This document shows, in pieces, positions 1 through 5,319 of a DNA stretch of 5,498 nt. This DNA is from UBA11612 sp963976395 (lineage in GTDB: Bacteria; Pseudomonadota; Alphaproteobacteria; Rhodospirillales; Rhodospirillaceae). Positions within the stretch are counted from its first letter, which is position 1; each line of letters begins with the position of its first letter. A model generated the notes under the pieces. The model was not told the origin of the DNA and did no database searches. It was given only the letters and a program-made list of their open reading frames with translations. Both the position numbers and the translations under genes were made by a program. Where the stretch lies: contig CAXBLG010000129.1 of the NCBI GenBank assembly GCA_963976395.1, positions 1-5,498 of the forward strand, written 5' to 3'.

Positions 1-440
1 GGCACGCTGCCGTTGTTCTCGAAGCCGGCGAGGCTAGCACCAACGATCCGCTTGCCGTCCAGAAGGACGAGAGTGCGTACAGCAGACAGGGCACGCAGGT
101 TGAGGTTGTTCACGCCGCCCGTTCCCGAGCTGACGTTCGTGGACGCATTCGTCGTGCCCAAGCTTCTCTGCAGAGCCGGAAGGCGATTCACCGCGTCAGC
201 GATGTTTGGTTCCGCGATAGCTTCTAGAACATCGGCACCCAACACGGATACAGGTGTCGGCGCTTCGAAGCCGTCGCGCACGATGCGCGAACCGGTGACG
301 ACGACGGACTCCAACTCGGCCTGAGCGGTCTGGGCGTCTTGCGCCTGAGCCCCTTGAGGGGCTAGCGCGAGTAGCGCAAGACCTGCTGTCGAATACAGCA
401 AAGCCTTCGTCAAAGGACCCTTTGAGCGAGCGTTATGCAT
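1..440 (-). CDS. TonB-dependent receptor, N-terminal part (paralogue of the next gene; C-terminus outside window)
   Basis: This is the first 146 codons of an outer-membrane TonB-dependent receptor, read from an ATG at 440-438 and running off the left edge with no stop. Residues 1-33 form a signal peptide (basic start with ARSK, hydrophobic core, cleavage likely after GAQA). The TonB-box/plug start LESVVVTGSRIVRDG follows at about 42-57, then plug motifs NIADAVNRLPALQ and LNLRALSAVRTLVLLDGKR. By hand alignment it is about 80% identical to the complete receptor at 905-3835. Differences cluster in the signal peptide and at residues 68-78, while 48-67 and 97-130 are nearly unchanged. The start is supported by GGGAG six bases upstream and by alignment with the paralogue. 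It lies downstream of the paralogue's terminator and has its own leader, so it is probably a separate transcription unit. The substrate is unknown. Whether the full gene is intact cannot be judged here. Confidence 0.95.
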   Translation of the reverse strand, partial: MHNARSKGPLTKALLYSTAGLALLALAPQGAQAQDAQTAQAELESVVVTGSRIVRDGFEAPTPVSVLGADVLEAIAEPNIADAVNRLPALQRSLGTTNASTNVSSGTGGVNNLNLRALSAVRTLVLLDGKRIVGASLAGFENNGSV

Positions 441-445
441 AGATT

Positions 446-451
446 TCTCCC
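446..451 (-). promoter_or_regulatory. Ribosome binding site of the left-hand receptor
   Basis: On the minus strand GGGAGA sits about five bases before the ATG at 440. The complete paralogue has the same GGGAGAAA core, which supports both start codons. Confidence 0.75.
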
Positions 452-478
452 ATAGAACTTTTGAAAACGGCGTATTTA

Positions 479-512
479 AAAAACAACTAGGTTAAGGCAG
501 GTTGATTTTCAG
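479..512 (-). promoter_or_regulatory. Leader dyad with the shared 13-mer, left-hand receptor
   Basis: On the + strand GGTTGATTTTCAG at 500-512 is identical to 3899-3911 upstream of the complete receptor, and lies 59 bases from the start codon here against 63 there. In both leaders the GTTGATTTT part has an inverted partner: here AAAAACAAC at 479-487, eight of nine positions complementary with a 13-base spacer. A TTAAGG sequence lies in the spacer in both cases. Position and dyad symmetry argue for a regulator binding site or a 5'-UTR stem. Which of these it is cannot be decided from sequence. Confidence 0.5.
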
Positions 513-650
513 ACACGTGGCTAGTTACGCACCATCCATTTCTGGATGCCTAAACTCCGTCGAGCCCAAAAACTGGCTAAAAAACAAGCGCCCCTTCCTG
601 AGAGGCCTATAATTAGGCGAAAGTTGCTTTGTAAACTAGCGAGCCAAAGC

Positions 651-697
651 CGCATTGGCCAAAAATTTCAGAAACGTTGCAAAAATATCCCAATGCG
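651..697. repeat. 8-bp inverted repeat, 31-base spacer
   Basis: CGCATTGG at 651-658 is perfectly complementary to CCAATGCG at 690-697. The spacer is A-rich and contains GTTGCAAAA (676-684), which recurs at 790-798 inside the next dyad. It could be a looped stem in a long leader or paired operator half-sites. Chance is not excluded for 8-bp arms. Confidence 0.35.
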
Positions 698-786
698 AAT
701 TATTTATGTTTTAATATACATTTTTAAGAATTTTTATTCCTATTTTTCTTTTCTCATCACTATATATATCCATCATAACACCTCGA

Positions 787-834
787 ATTGTTGCAAAATT
801 GATCAGGCACAACCTGCTTTAATCCAGCAACAAT
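787..834. repeat. 8-bp inverted repeat with nested stem, 32-base spacer
   Basis: ATTGTTGC at 787-794 pairs with GCAACAAT at 827-834. Inside, ATT/AAT and then CAGG (804-807) with CCTG (813-816) can pair around a 5-base loop, so the whole 48 bases can fold into one interrupted hairpin. It lies 14 bases beyond the T-run of the upstream receptor's terminator. The inner part also carries CAACCTGCTTTAA (810-822), an inverted near-copy of the sequence at 492-504 in the left-hand receptor's leader. Confidence 0.4.
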
Positions 835-847
835 CCACACTTTACAC

Positions 848-882
848 AAAAAAAGGGAGGCCAGGGTTTCCCCTGGCCTCCC
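848..882 (-). terminator. Rho-independent terminator of the complete receptor
   Basis: On the minus strand GGGAGGCCAGGG (882-871) pairs perfectly over 12 bp with CCCTGGCCTCCC (866-855) around a GAAA tetraloop. Seven T residues (854-848) follow. It starts 22 bases after the receptor's TAA. The GNRA loop, GC-rich stem and T-tract make this a strong intrinsic terminator. On the + strand the hairpin is preceded by A residues but not followed by a T-run, so it acts in one direction only. Confidence 0.93.
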
Positions 883-904
883 GATCTTACGAAGGTCCTA
901 GACC

Positions 905-3835
905 TTAGTAGGTGAAGCGAACGCCTGCCCGGAACATCCGGCCGATGCGATCGTAGTTGTCATTGTCCATGCCCGAGAAGTAGGCGCTGGTTGTACCACC
1001 AACCCGCGGGGGCCATTTGTTGAACAAGTTCGTTGCCGTGAAGAACACTGTCGCGTGGTCATCCAGGACCTTGTAGTTAAGCGCAAGGTCAAAGATGTGA
1101 ACGGCAGAGACGCTATTGTCATCAATCGTCGTCGCCGCCAATGTCGATACCGGACATGCCGACACGCACTCAACAAACGAATTATTGACGACACCTGCGC
1201 CGATCCCACGGTAGGTCAATGTTCCAGAGAACGCATCGAGCGCGTAGGTCATCGATGTATTCCAACGGAAGTGAGGCGTACCAAGACCGATACCGGCCCC
1301 AAGCCCAAATCCGTCAACATTAACGCCCGCACCCTCGATCGAATCTGTCCCAGCCAAGGGATCAGGATCGTTTGTGGTGAGGTGGAACACGTAGTTCGCG
1401 AGACCGCGGAAGGTAATATCACCATCCATACCCGACATCAGATTGTCCAGCGGAGTACTGTAGCTGAACTCGAAGTCAATACCGTCTGTCTTCTGGCTCA
1501 GAACGTTCTGAGGTCCGTTGGCAATCAACGTGATCAGGTTTGTATTGGGATCACGAGTAATGACGCTACAAAGCGCCGTAACACCGGCGAAGCAACGGTC
1601 CAACACATCTTGGGAAGCGAGAACAGAGAGCGCACCCTTAATGTTGATGTGGTAATAATCGAGCGAGGCCTGGAACCCAGGAAGCCAACTGGGCTGCATG
1701 ACAACGCCGACACCTGTCGTGTCTGCTTTCTCGGGCAGCACATCGGGGTTTCCAACCTCTCCGGTGATGACCGTGTAGGACGTGCCGAGCACCGGATCAG
1801 TGATACCGCCCGTACCCAAACGACCTTCATTGAACAGGTCACCAAGGTTCGGTGCACGAATGTCACGTGACCGCGTCGCGCGGATTGTGAGATCGCTAAA
1901 CGGCATGTAGGTCGCGCCCACCTTATAAGTGGAGACGAAGCCCGATTCACTGTAGCTGGTACCGCGATACGCAGCACTCAACTCAAGCGACTCTGCCCAG
2001 GATTCATCCCTGGCCAACGGCACTACCGTTTCGATGAAACCTTCGGTCACATCATACTTGGCATCGGTAGCGCGGTAGTTACCGGCGAAGAAATTCCGGT
2101 TCAAGTCATCGGCACTCTCGATACCACGAACCTTCTCGATACGGTGTTCGATACCGGCAGCAATAGAAACGTCACCTGCCCATGTCGAAAACGGCGAGCC
2201 CGTCACGCTGGTCGCAAATACATCCTGCGACAGAATGGTCATCGCATAGCCGGTGGCCGATACGAAGTCGTAGGTCGCCTGGGAATTCACCCCAATGCCG
2301 AACACGTTGTAAGGTACGCATCCGCCGCTGGAATCACGACACACAAACGCGCCGGTGTTCGGATCCACAATGGTATCAACCGCTTGGTTGAACTTGGCGT
2401 TGAGGATGTTGTCCGGCGACCGGGTGCCGTTGTGGGTTGTGCTTCTGGAATAATAAGCATCCCAGTTCCAGTTGGTTCCGAAAGCATCAAAGTCGCCTTC
2501 GATACCGCCCACATAGCGACGCAGTGTACGCTCGTTGTCGGCTTTAATTTCCGGTCCGCCCTGTAGCCAGGAGCCCATGGTCAGACTGGTGATTCCGTTG
2601 GCATCCATTACCGCTGCTACAGAAGCCGGAATGAACGGGTTTTCTCTTTGAACCGTGATGTTGCCGAGACGGAACGACGCCACAACCGAGTTATTCTTAG
2701 CGTGGGTGTAGGCCCAGGAAAGTTCGGTGTAGACGTTGACGTTATCGGTGACGTCGTAGCTGGCGCGGCCAAAGAAATTGGTGCGCTGAACTTCGAGAGC
2801 CAATGACGGATAACGGTCAAAACGCGACTGCTGCCAATCACCGCCACGTCCAATATTAATTGTGCGCGTGCCTGTGGTGAAATCGCCAAAGTTAAACGGC
2901 GCAGGTGTGCCGCCTTCCAGGAACTGGATGCCGCGCAACGGAGACGTAGAGAACGCGCCGTTGGCCGGGTTCAGGTTGTCGCCCAAGATCAGGCCACCGG
3001 CCGTACCACGTACGGTGCCGATTTTTTCTGCCATTAGATACTGAGGCTGGGTGGGGTCTGTGAACCAATCCGGATTGGCGAAGATCGCCTTGTTGACTTC
3101 GTTATACGGCCGTTCACTGCCCTCAACGCCAGGCGTGTAGGTGTGCTCGCCGAAGAACAGGAAGTGACCACGTCCGTTCGCGAACGGCGTACCGGCTGTC
3201 ATCGAGATCTTGTAGTCTTCGTTGTCGCCGTAAGTGGAGATACCGCCCGACAATTCACCCTTAACACCGGTGAATTCACGGTCGAGAACGAAGTTCACAA
3301 CGCCGGCAAGGGCGTCGGAACCGTAAACGGCCGAGGCGCCGCCGGTCACCACATCAACGCGCGAGACCAAGCCGCCGGGGAAACCGTTGATGTCAACGGC
3401 GCTGCCGTTGTTTTCAAAGCCCGCGAGAGTCGCGCCCACGACGCGCTTGCCATCCAACAGCACCAGAGTACGCACCGCGCTGAGCGCGCGAAGGTTCAAC
3501 TGGTTAACACCACCCGTGCCGGAGCTGACATTTGTACTGGCGTTGGTTGTGCCCAAGCTGCCTTGCAGCGCCGGGAGACGGTTCACCGCATCAGCGATGT
3601 TCGGCTGCGACATAACATTGAGATCATCGACGCTGAGTACCGATACGGGTGTCGGTGCCTCAAAGCCGTCGCGCACAATGCGCGAGCCAGTGACGACGAT
3701 TGACTCAACCGCCACCTGAGCTGTCTGGGCCTGTTGCGCCTGAGCGCCCTGTGAGGCCAGCGTCAATAGCGCAAAACCTGCTGTGGAATATAGCAGGCCC
3801 TTCACTAAAGGACTCTTTGAACGAGCTACGTACAT
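905..3835 (-). CDS. TonB-dependent outer-membrane receptor, complete
   Basis: A 976-residue energy-coupled outer-membrane importer, a normal length for this receptor class. Residues 1-33 are a signal peptide (cleavage likely after GAQA). VESIVVTGSRI (43-53) is the TonB-box/plug start. The plug spans about 55-190, with NIADAVNRLPALQ, LNLRALSAVRTLVLLDGKR (113-131) and VDVVTGGASAVYGSDALAGVVNF. The rest is the barrel, with the family hallmarks SRDIRAPNLGDLF (656-668) and GNPDVLPEKADT (695-706). The C-terminal strands follow TATNLFNKWPP and end in GVRFTY, with an aromatic last residue as barrel insertion normally requires. Six cysteines form three close pairs (499/506, 748/756, 890/894), probably loop disulfides. 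The ATG is preceded by GGGGAG at 10 bases. The gene has its own structured leader and a strong terminator, so it is likely monocistronic. The ligand is unknown; oligosaccharides, peptides and metal chelates are all transported by relatives. Confidence 0.96.
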   Translation of the reverse strand: MYVARSKSPLVKGLLYSTAGFALLTLASQGAQAQQAQTAQVAVESIVVTGSRIVRDGFEAPTPVSVLSVDDLNVMSQPNIADAVNRLPALQGSLGTTNASTNVSSGTGGVNQLNLRALSAVRTLVLLDGKRVVGATLAGFENNGSAVDINGFPGGLVSRVDVVTGGASAVYGSDALAGVVNFVLDREFTGVKGELSGGISTYGDNEDYKISMTAGTPFANGRGHFLFFGEHTYTPGVEGSERPYNEVNKAIFANPDWFTDPTQPQYLMAEKIGTVRGTAGGLILGDNLNPANGAFSTSPLRGIQFLEGGTPAPFNFGDFTTGTRTINIGRGGDWQQSRFDRYPSLALEVQRTNFFGRASYDVTDNVNVYTELSWAYTHAKNNSVVASFRLGNITVQRENPFIPASVAAVMDANGITSLTMGSWLQGGPEIKADNERTLRRYVGGIEGDFDAFGTNWNWDAYYSRSTTHNGTRSPDNILNAKFNQAVDTIVDPNTGAFVCRDSSGGCVPYNVFGIGVNSQATYDFVSATGYAMTILSQDVFATSVTGSPFSTWAGDVSIAAGIEHRIEKVRGIESADDLNRNFFAGNYRATDAKYDVTEGFIETVVPLARDESWAESLELSAAYRGTSYSESGFVSTYKVGATYMPFSDLTIRATRSRDIRAPNLGDLFNEGRLGTGGITDPVLGTSYTVITGEVGNPDVLPEKADTTGVGVVMQPSWLPGFQASLDYYHINIKGALSVLASQDVLDRCFAGVTALCSVITRDPNTNLITLIANGPQNVLSQKTDGIDFEFSYSTPLDNLMSGMDGDITFRGLANYVFHLTTNDPDPLAGTDSIEGAGVNVDGFGLGAGIGLGTPHFRWNTSMTYALDAFSGTLTYRGIGAGVVNNSFVECVSACPVSTLAATTIDDNSVSAVHIFDLALNYKVLDDHATVFFTATNLFNKWPPRVGGTTSAYFSGMDNDNYDRIGRMFRAGVRFTY

Positions 3836-3845
3836 ATATTTATTT

Positions 3846-3867
3846 CTCCCCTAGAATCAGATTCTAG
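3846..3867 (-). promoter_or_regulatory. Hairpin abutting the ribosome binding site of the complete receptor
   Basis: The + strand reads CTAGAATCAGATTCTAG at 3851-3867, a perfect 7-bp inverted repeat with a 3-base loop. In the minus-strand transcript its 3' arm ends in CUAG and the last G is also the first G of the Shine-Dalgarno GGGGAG (3851-3846), ten bases from the ATG. A stem here would stack directly against the ribosome binding site and could tune initiation or protect the 5' end. The paralogue lacks this hairpin. Confidence 0.55.
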
Positions 3868-3883
3868 ATTGAGCACTGAGTGC

Positions 3884-3911
3884 AAAATCAATGCTTAAGG
3901 TTGATTTTCAG
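3884..3911 (-). promoter_or_regulatory. Leader dyad with the shared 13-mer, complete receptor
   Basis: AAAATCAA (3884-3891) and TTGATTTT (3901-3908) form a perfect 8-bp inverted repeat around a 9-base spacer containing CTTAAG, itself a palindrome. The right arm lies within the 13-mer (3899-3911) that is identical upstream of the paralogue at 500-512. A short palindrome GCACTGAGTGC (3873-3883) touches the left arm. It may be an operator or a stem in the 5' leader. Confidence 0.5.
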
Positions 3912-3934
3912 GCAAGCACACCGTGTGCTCGCCT
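3910..3934. promoter_or_regulatory. 25-bp near-perfect palindrome, probable operator
   Basis: Around a central C at 3922, AGCACAC (3915-3921) pairs with GTGTGCT (3923-3929). After one mismatch (3914/3930), AGGC (3910-3913) pairs with GCCT (3931-3934). That is 11 of 12 possible pairs. The size and symmetry fit the binding site of a dimeric transcription factor. It overlaps the shared 13-mer by two bases and lies 75-99 bases upstream of the receptor start. At the matching place the paralogue has only a short, degenerate version (AGACACGTGGCT, 511-522). The regulator is not identifiable from the window. Confidence 0.55.
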
Positions 3935-3983
3935 TCCCGGGTGGAAGCCGGAAGTTTATGGACAACATCTAACGGATTAAAAA

Positions 3984-4010
3984 ATTATCCACCCCACGAA
4001 GCGCAGACAA
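3984..4010 (-). promoter_or_regulatory. Possible promoter of the complete receptor
   Basis: On the minus strand TTGTCT (4010-4005) matches four of six positions of a sigma-70 -35 element, and GATAAT (3989-3984) matches five of six of a -10. The 15-base spacer is short. Transcription would start near 3977 and give a leader of about 140 bases containing all the palindromes. An alternative, TTGATT...TAGAAT just upstream of the ribosome binding site, has a 19-base spacer and would give a leader of about 30 bases. Neither is strong. Confidence 0.25.
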
Positions 4011-4016
4011 TACTTA

Positions 4017-4047
4017 AGCGCTGATCAGTTAACTAGTGAGCAGCGCT
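4017..4047. repeat. Dyad AGCGCTG/CAGCGCT upstream of the candidate promoter
   Basis: AGCGCTG (4017-4023) is a perfect inverted match to CAGCGCT (4041-4047), and TCA (4025-4027) and TGA (4037-4039) extend the pairing after one mismatch. Each arm contains the self-complementary hexamer AGCGCT, the two copies starting 25 bases apart. The interior includes further short palindromes (CTGATCAG, AGTTAACT, ACTAGT). No T-run follows on either strand, so this is not a normal terminator. A pair of operator sites or a structural stem is possible. Confidence 0.4.
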
Positions 4048-4110
4048 ATGACTGACCACTTGGTCGAGGACTGTGACATTAATGTATCTTCGTGCAGTGT
4101 AATGTGCTTA

Positions 4111-4128
4111 AAATAAAGGCCCCTCTTT
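4111..4128 (-). terminator. Possible weak terminator after the porin-like gene
   Basis: On the minus strand AAAGAG (4128-4123) can pair with CCTTT (4119-4115) with one bulged base and a GGG loop, followed by ATTTT. It lies about 80 bases past the porin-like stop codon. The stem is short and imperfect, so this is only a candidate. No better one was found in the gap. Confidence 0.22.
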
Positions 4129-4206
4129 GAACTACTCAACTTTTATACACTTACGTCTTCTGGTGCATCATAGGACGAACGGATCAATTTTGGGGAGGAC
4201 TATCAC

Positions 4207-5289
4207 TCACATGATGAGTTTGATGCCTACAGTGCCGCCCTTACTGCGCCATTTGACTTTACTAATGTCGCGCTGCAGCGAGTAAAAGCCAGCTAAACCG
4301 ATGCTGATGCCTGGGCCGAGCCTATATTGTGTCTGCATCATGATCCGGTCTGCGTATTCATTCACCGGCGCCCCCTTGCTCGCCCTACTGTTCGAGCTGC
4401 GAAAATCAGTTGAAAAAGCCCATGGCCCTGTCCTGTGAAGAATGCCAATGGCCCAGGCTGCTTCACGCACCCCGTTGTTCAAGCGCGCATCATGAAACGC
4501 GCCGCCTATTTCCCAACCCTCATTGCGCCAGTTCACGGCGGTGTTCCAGGCTTCTGTGACACGCGGGTCACTCTGCGGGGCCGTTACGCGAAAGTATCCA
4601 CCAACCAGATGAAGGGTTCCGCCTAACAACTCCATCTGCTGAGATGCGGTTATATCGACTGCATTGCTCGGCTGTTTTGACTTATCGACGGCCCCCTCGG
4701 TTTGGCTGAGTGATGGGCGGTAGCCCACCCTCACCTGCAACCCGCCAATGCGGGGGGTTTGGTATGATACGCCAATATCCTTACCGACATGACGCTTGAA
4801 GGTCAGACCATCTCTCTGTGGAATACTTGTTCGCGATTTGACCATGGAGCTGAATATTTCGTCTCCAACCGCAAGAAACGCTTGCGGCGCTGGATACCGG
4901 ATCACCAATTCATTGAAGGGATTCCGCACACCTACTTGCATTTGCCCGTAGGATCCGCCGATCTCAACGTAGGATTGCTCTGCATTCACGGACGACCAGT
5001 TATTGACGACCAGCCGGGTATAGGCCCGCACATAAACGGACTCATTTAGAGTCGTACGAGCATCTGCAAAAACACGCGTGTAATGAAACTGCCCGGCGGG
5101 ATTAATTTTCTCGGTGGGTGCTTCCGCATCGTCAGCAAGAAAAAAGAGCTGAGTGAGTATTCCGCCTAGCCGTATAGTTGTCCCGGAATGGTCCTGGGCT
5201 TGCGCCGTCGGTGACGAGGCGAGCGTCCAAATGATGGCTGCAGACCAGTACAAAGGTGCAAGAGTGAGGGTAAACGACTTAAACGCCAC
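4207..5289 (-). CDS. Porin-like outer-membrane beta-barrel protein
   Basis: A 360-residue secreted protein that fits the general Gram-negative porin family. Residues 1-31 are a signal peptide (basic Lys4, hydrophobic core, cleavage likely after AQA). The rest is alternating beta-strand sequence: an opening strand TTIRLGGILTQLFF (37-50), then VYVRAYTRLVV, then the porin-like QSYVEIGGSYGQMQVGVRNPF (105-125), then repeated strand pairs such as IGVSYQTPRIGGLQVRVGY and TLHLVGGYFRV. There is no cysteine. It would passively admit small solutes. The start is GTG at 5289; an in-frame stop lies ten codons upstream and no other start fits the signal peptide. The Shine-Dalgarno is weak, so translation may depend on the upstream receptor gene, which ends 30 bases earlier. 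Oddly, the chain ends in IKLIM rather than with an aromatic residue. The exact subfamily and solute are unknown. Confidence 0.8.
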   Translation of the reverse strand: MAFKSFTLTLAPLYWSAAIIWTLASSPTAQAQDHSGTTIRLGGILTQLFFLADDAEAPTEKINPAGQFHYTRVFADARTTLNESVYVRAYTRLVVNNWSSVNAEQSYVEIGGSYGQMQVGVRNPFNELVIRYPAPQAFLAVGDEIFSSMVKSRTSIPQRDGLTFKRHVGKDIGVSYQTPRIGGLQVRVGYRPSLSQTEGAVDKSKQPSNAVDITASQQMELLGGTLHLVGGYFRVTAPQSDPRVTEAWNTAVNWRNEGWEIGGAFHDARLNNGVREAAWAIGILHRTGPWAFSTDFRSSNSRASKGAPVNEYADRIMMQTQYRLGPGISIGLAGFYSLQRDISKVKWRSKGGTVGIKLIM

Positions 5290-5319
5290 TAGATTCGCTT
5301 CACGTCTTCGATCACTGAC

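Larger units (their letters stand above)
513..847. other. AT-rich intergenic region without a convincing gene
   Basis: This region lies between the terminator of the complete receptor and the leader of its paralogue. Positions 698-780 are about 83% A+T by hand count. It holds several dyads: CACGTG at 514-519 with partly symmetric flanks, GCCTA-TAAT-TAGGC at 605-618, and two longer 8-bp inverted repeats listed separately. On the minus strand TGTTATGAT at 780-772 resembles an extended -10 element, which would give the paralogue a leader of roughly 325 bases. TTTACA at 634-629 followed by TATAGG is a weaker alternative closer to the gene. An open frame on the + strand (546-908) crosses the terminator hairpin and is not taken as a gene. 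I see no tRNA or rRNA. Confidence 0.6.
3836..4206. other. Intergenic control region between the porin-like gene and the complete receptor
   Basis: This 371-base gap contains no credible coding frame. It carries, from high to low coordinates, a possible weak terminator for the porin-like gene, the AGCGCT dyad, a possible promoter, a small dyad CTTCC/GGAAG at 3933-3947, the 25-bp palindrome, the shared leader dyad, a short GCACT/AGTGC palindrome, and the hairpin next to the ribosome binding site. The density of symmetric elements in 3851-3947 is far above that in the flanking genes as read by eye. Confidence 0.6.

Noticed and set aside
13..324. Antisense frame over the left-hand receptor, resembling another at 3387-3719
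   Set aside because: The two antisense translations look alike only because the sense strands are paralogous and highly conserved. The sense genes have signal peptides, hallmark motifs and ribosome binding sites; the antisense frames have none.
546..908. Open frame of 120 codons on the + strand in the AT-rich gap
   Set aside because: It reads through the terminator hairpin and into the receptor's stop codon, has no clear ribosome binding site, and its composition follows the AT-rich DNA (basic start, then Ile/Tyr/Phe-rich). No recognisable domain.
1055..1870. Antisense open frame of 271 codons inside the complete receptor
   Set aside because: It lies wholly opposite a clear receptor gene, has no family motifs and is explained by codon bias on the sense strand.
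3910..3934. Fur- or CRP-type site
   Set aside because: The palindrome does not match the Fur 19-mer pattern or TGTGA-N6-TCACA, so no named regulator is assigned.
4205..4219. Small inverted repeat ACTCA/TGAGT over the stop codon of the porin-like gene
   Set aside because: Only 5 bp, no T-run after it on the minus strand, and it overlaps coding sequence. Too weak to call a terminator.
5290..5319. Possibility that the receptor C-terminus and the porin-like gene form one read-through product, as they share a reading phase
   Set aside because: The TAA follows a canonical receptor C-terminus ending in Phe, and the porin-like frame begins with a normal signal peptide. Two separate proteins are the simple reading.
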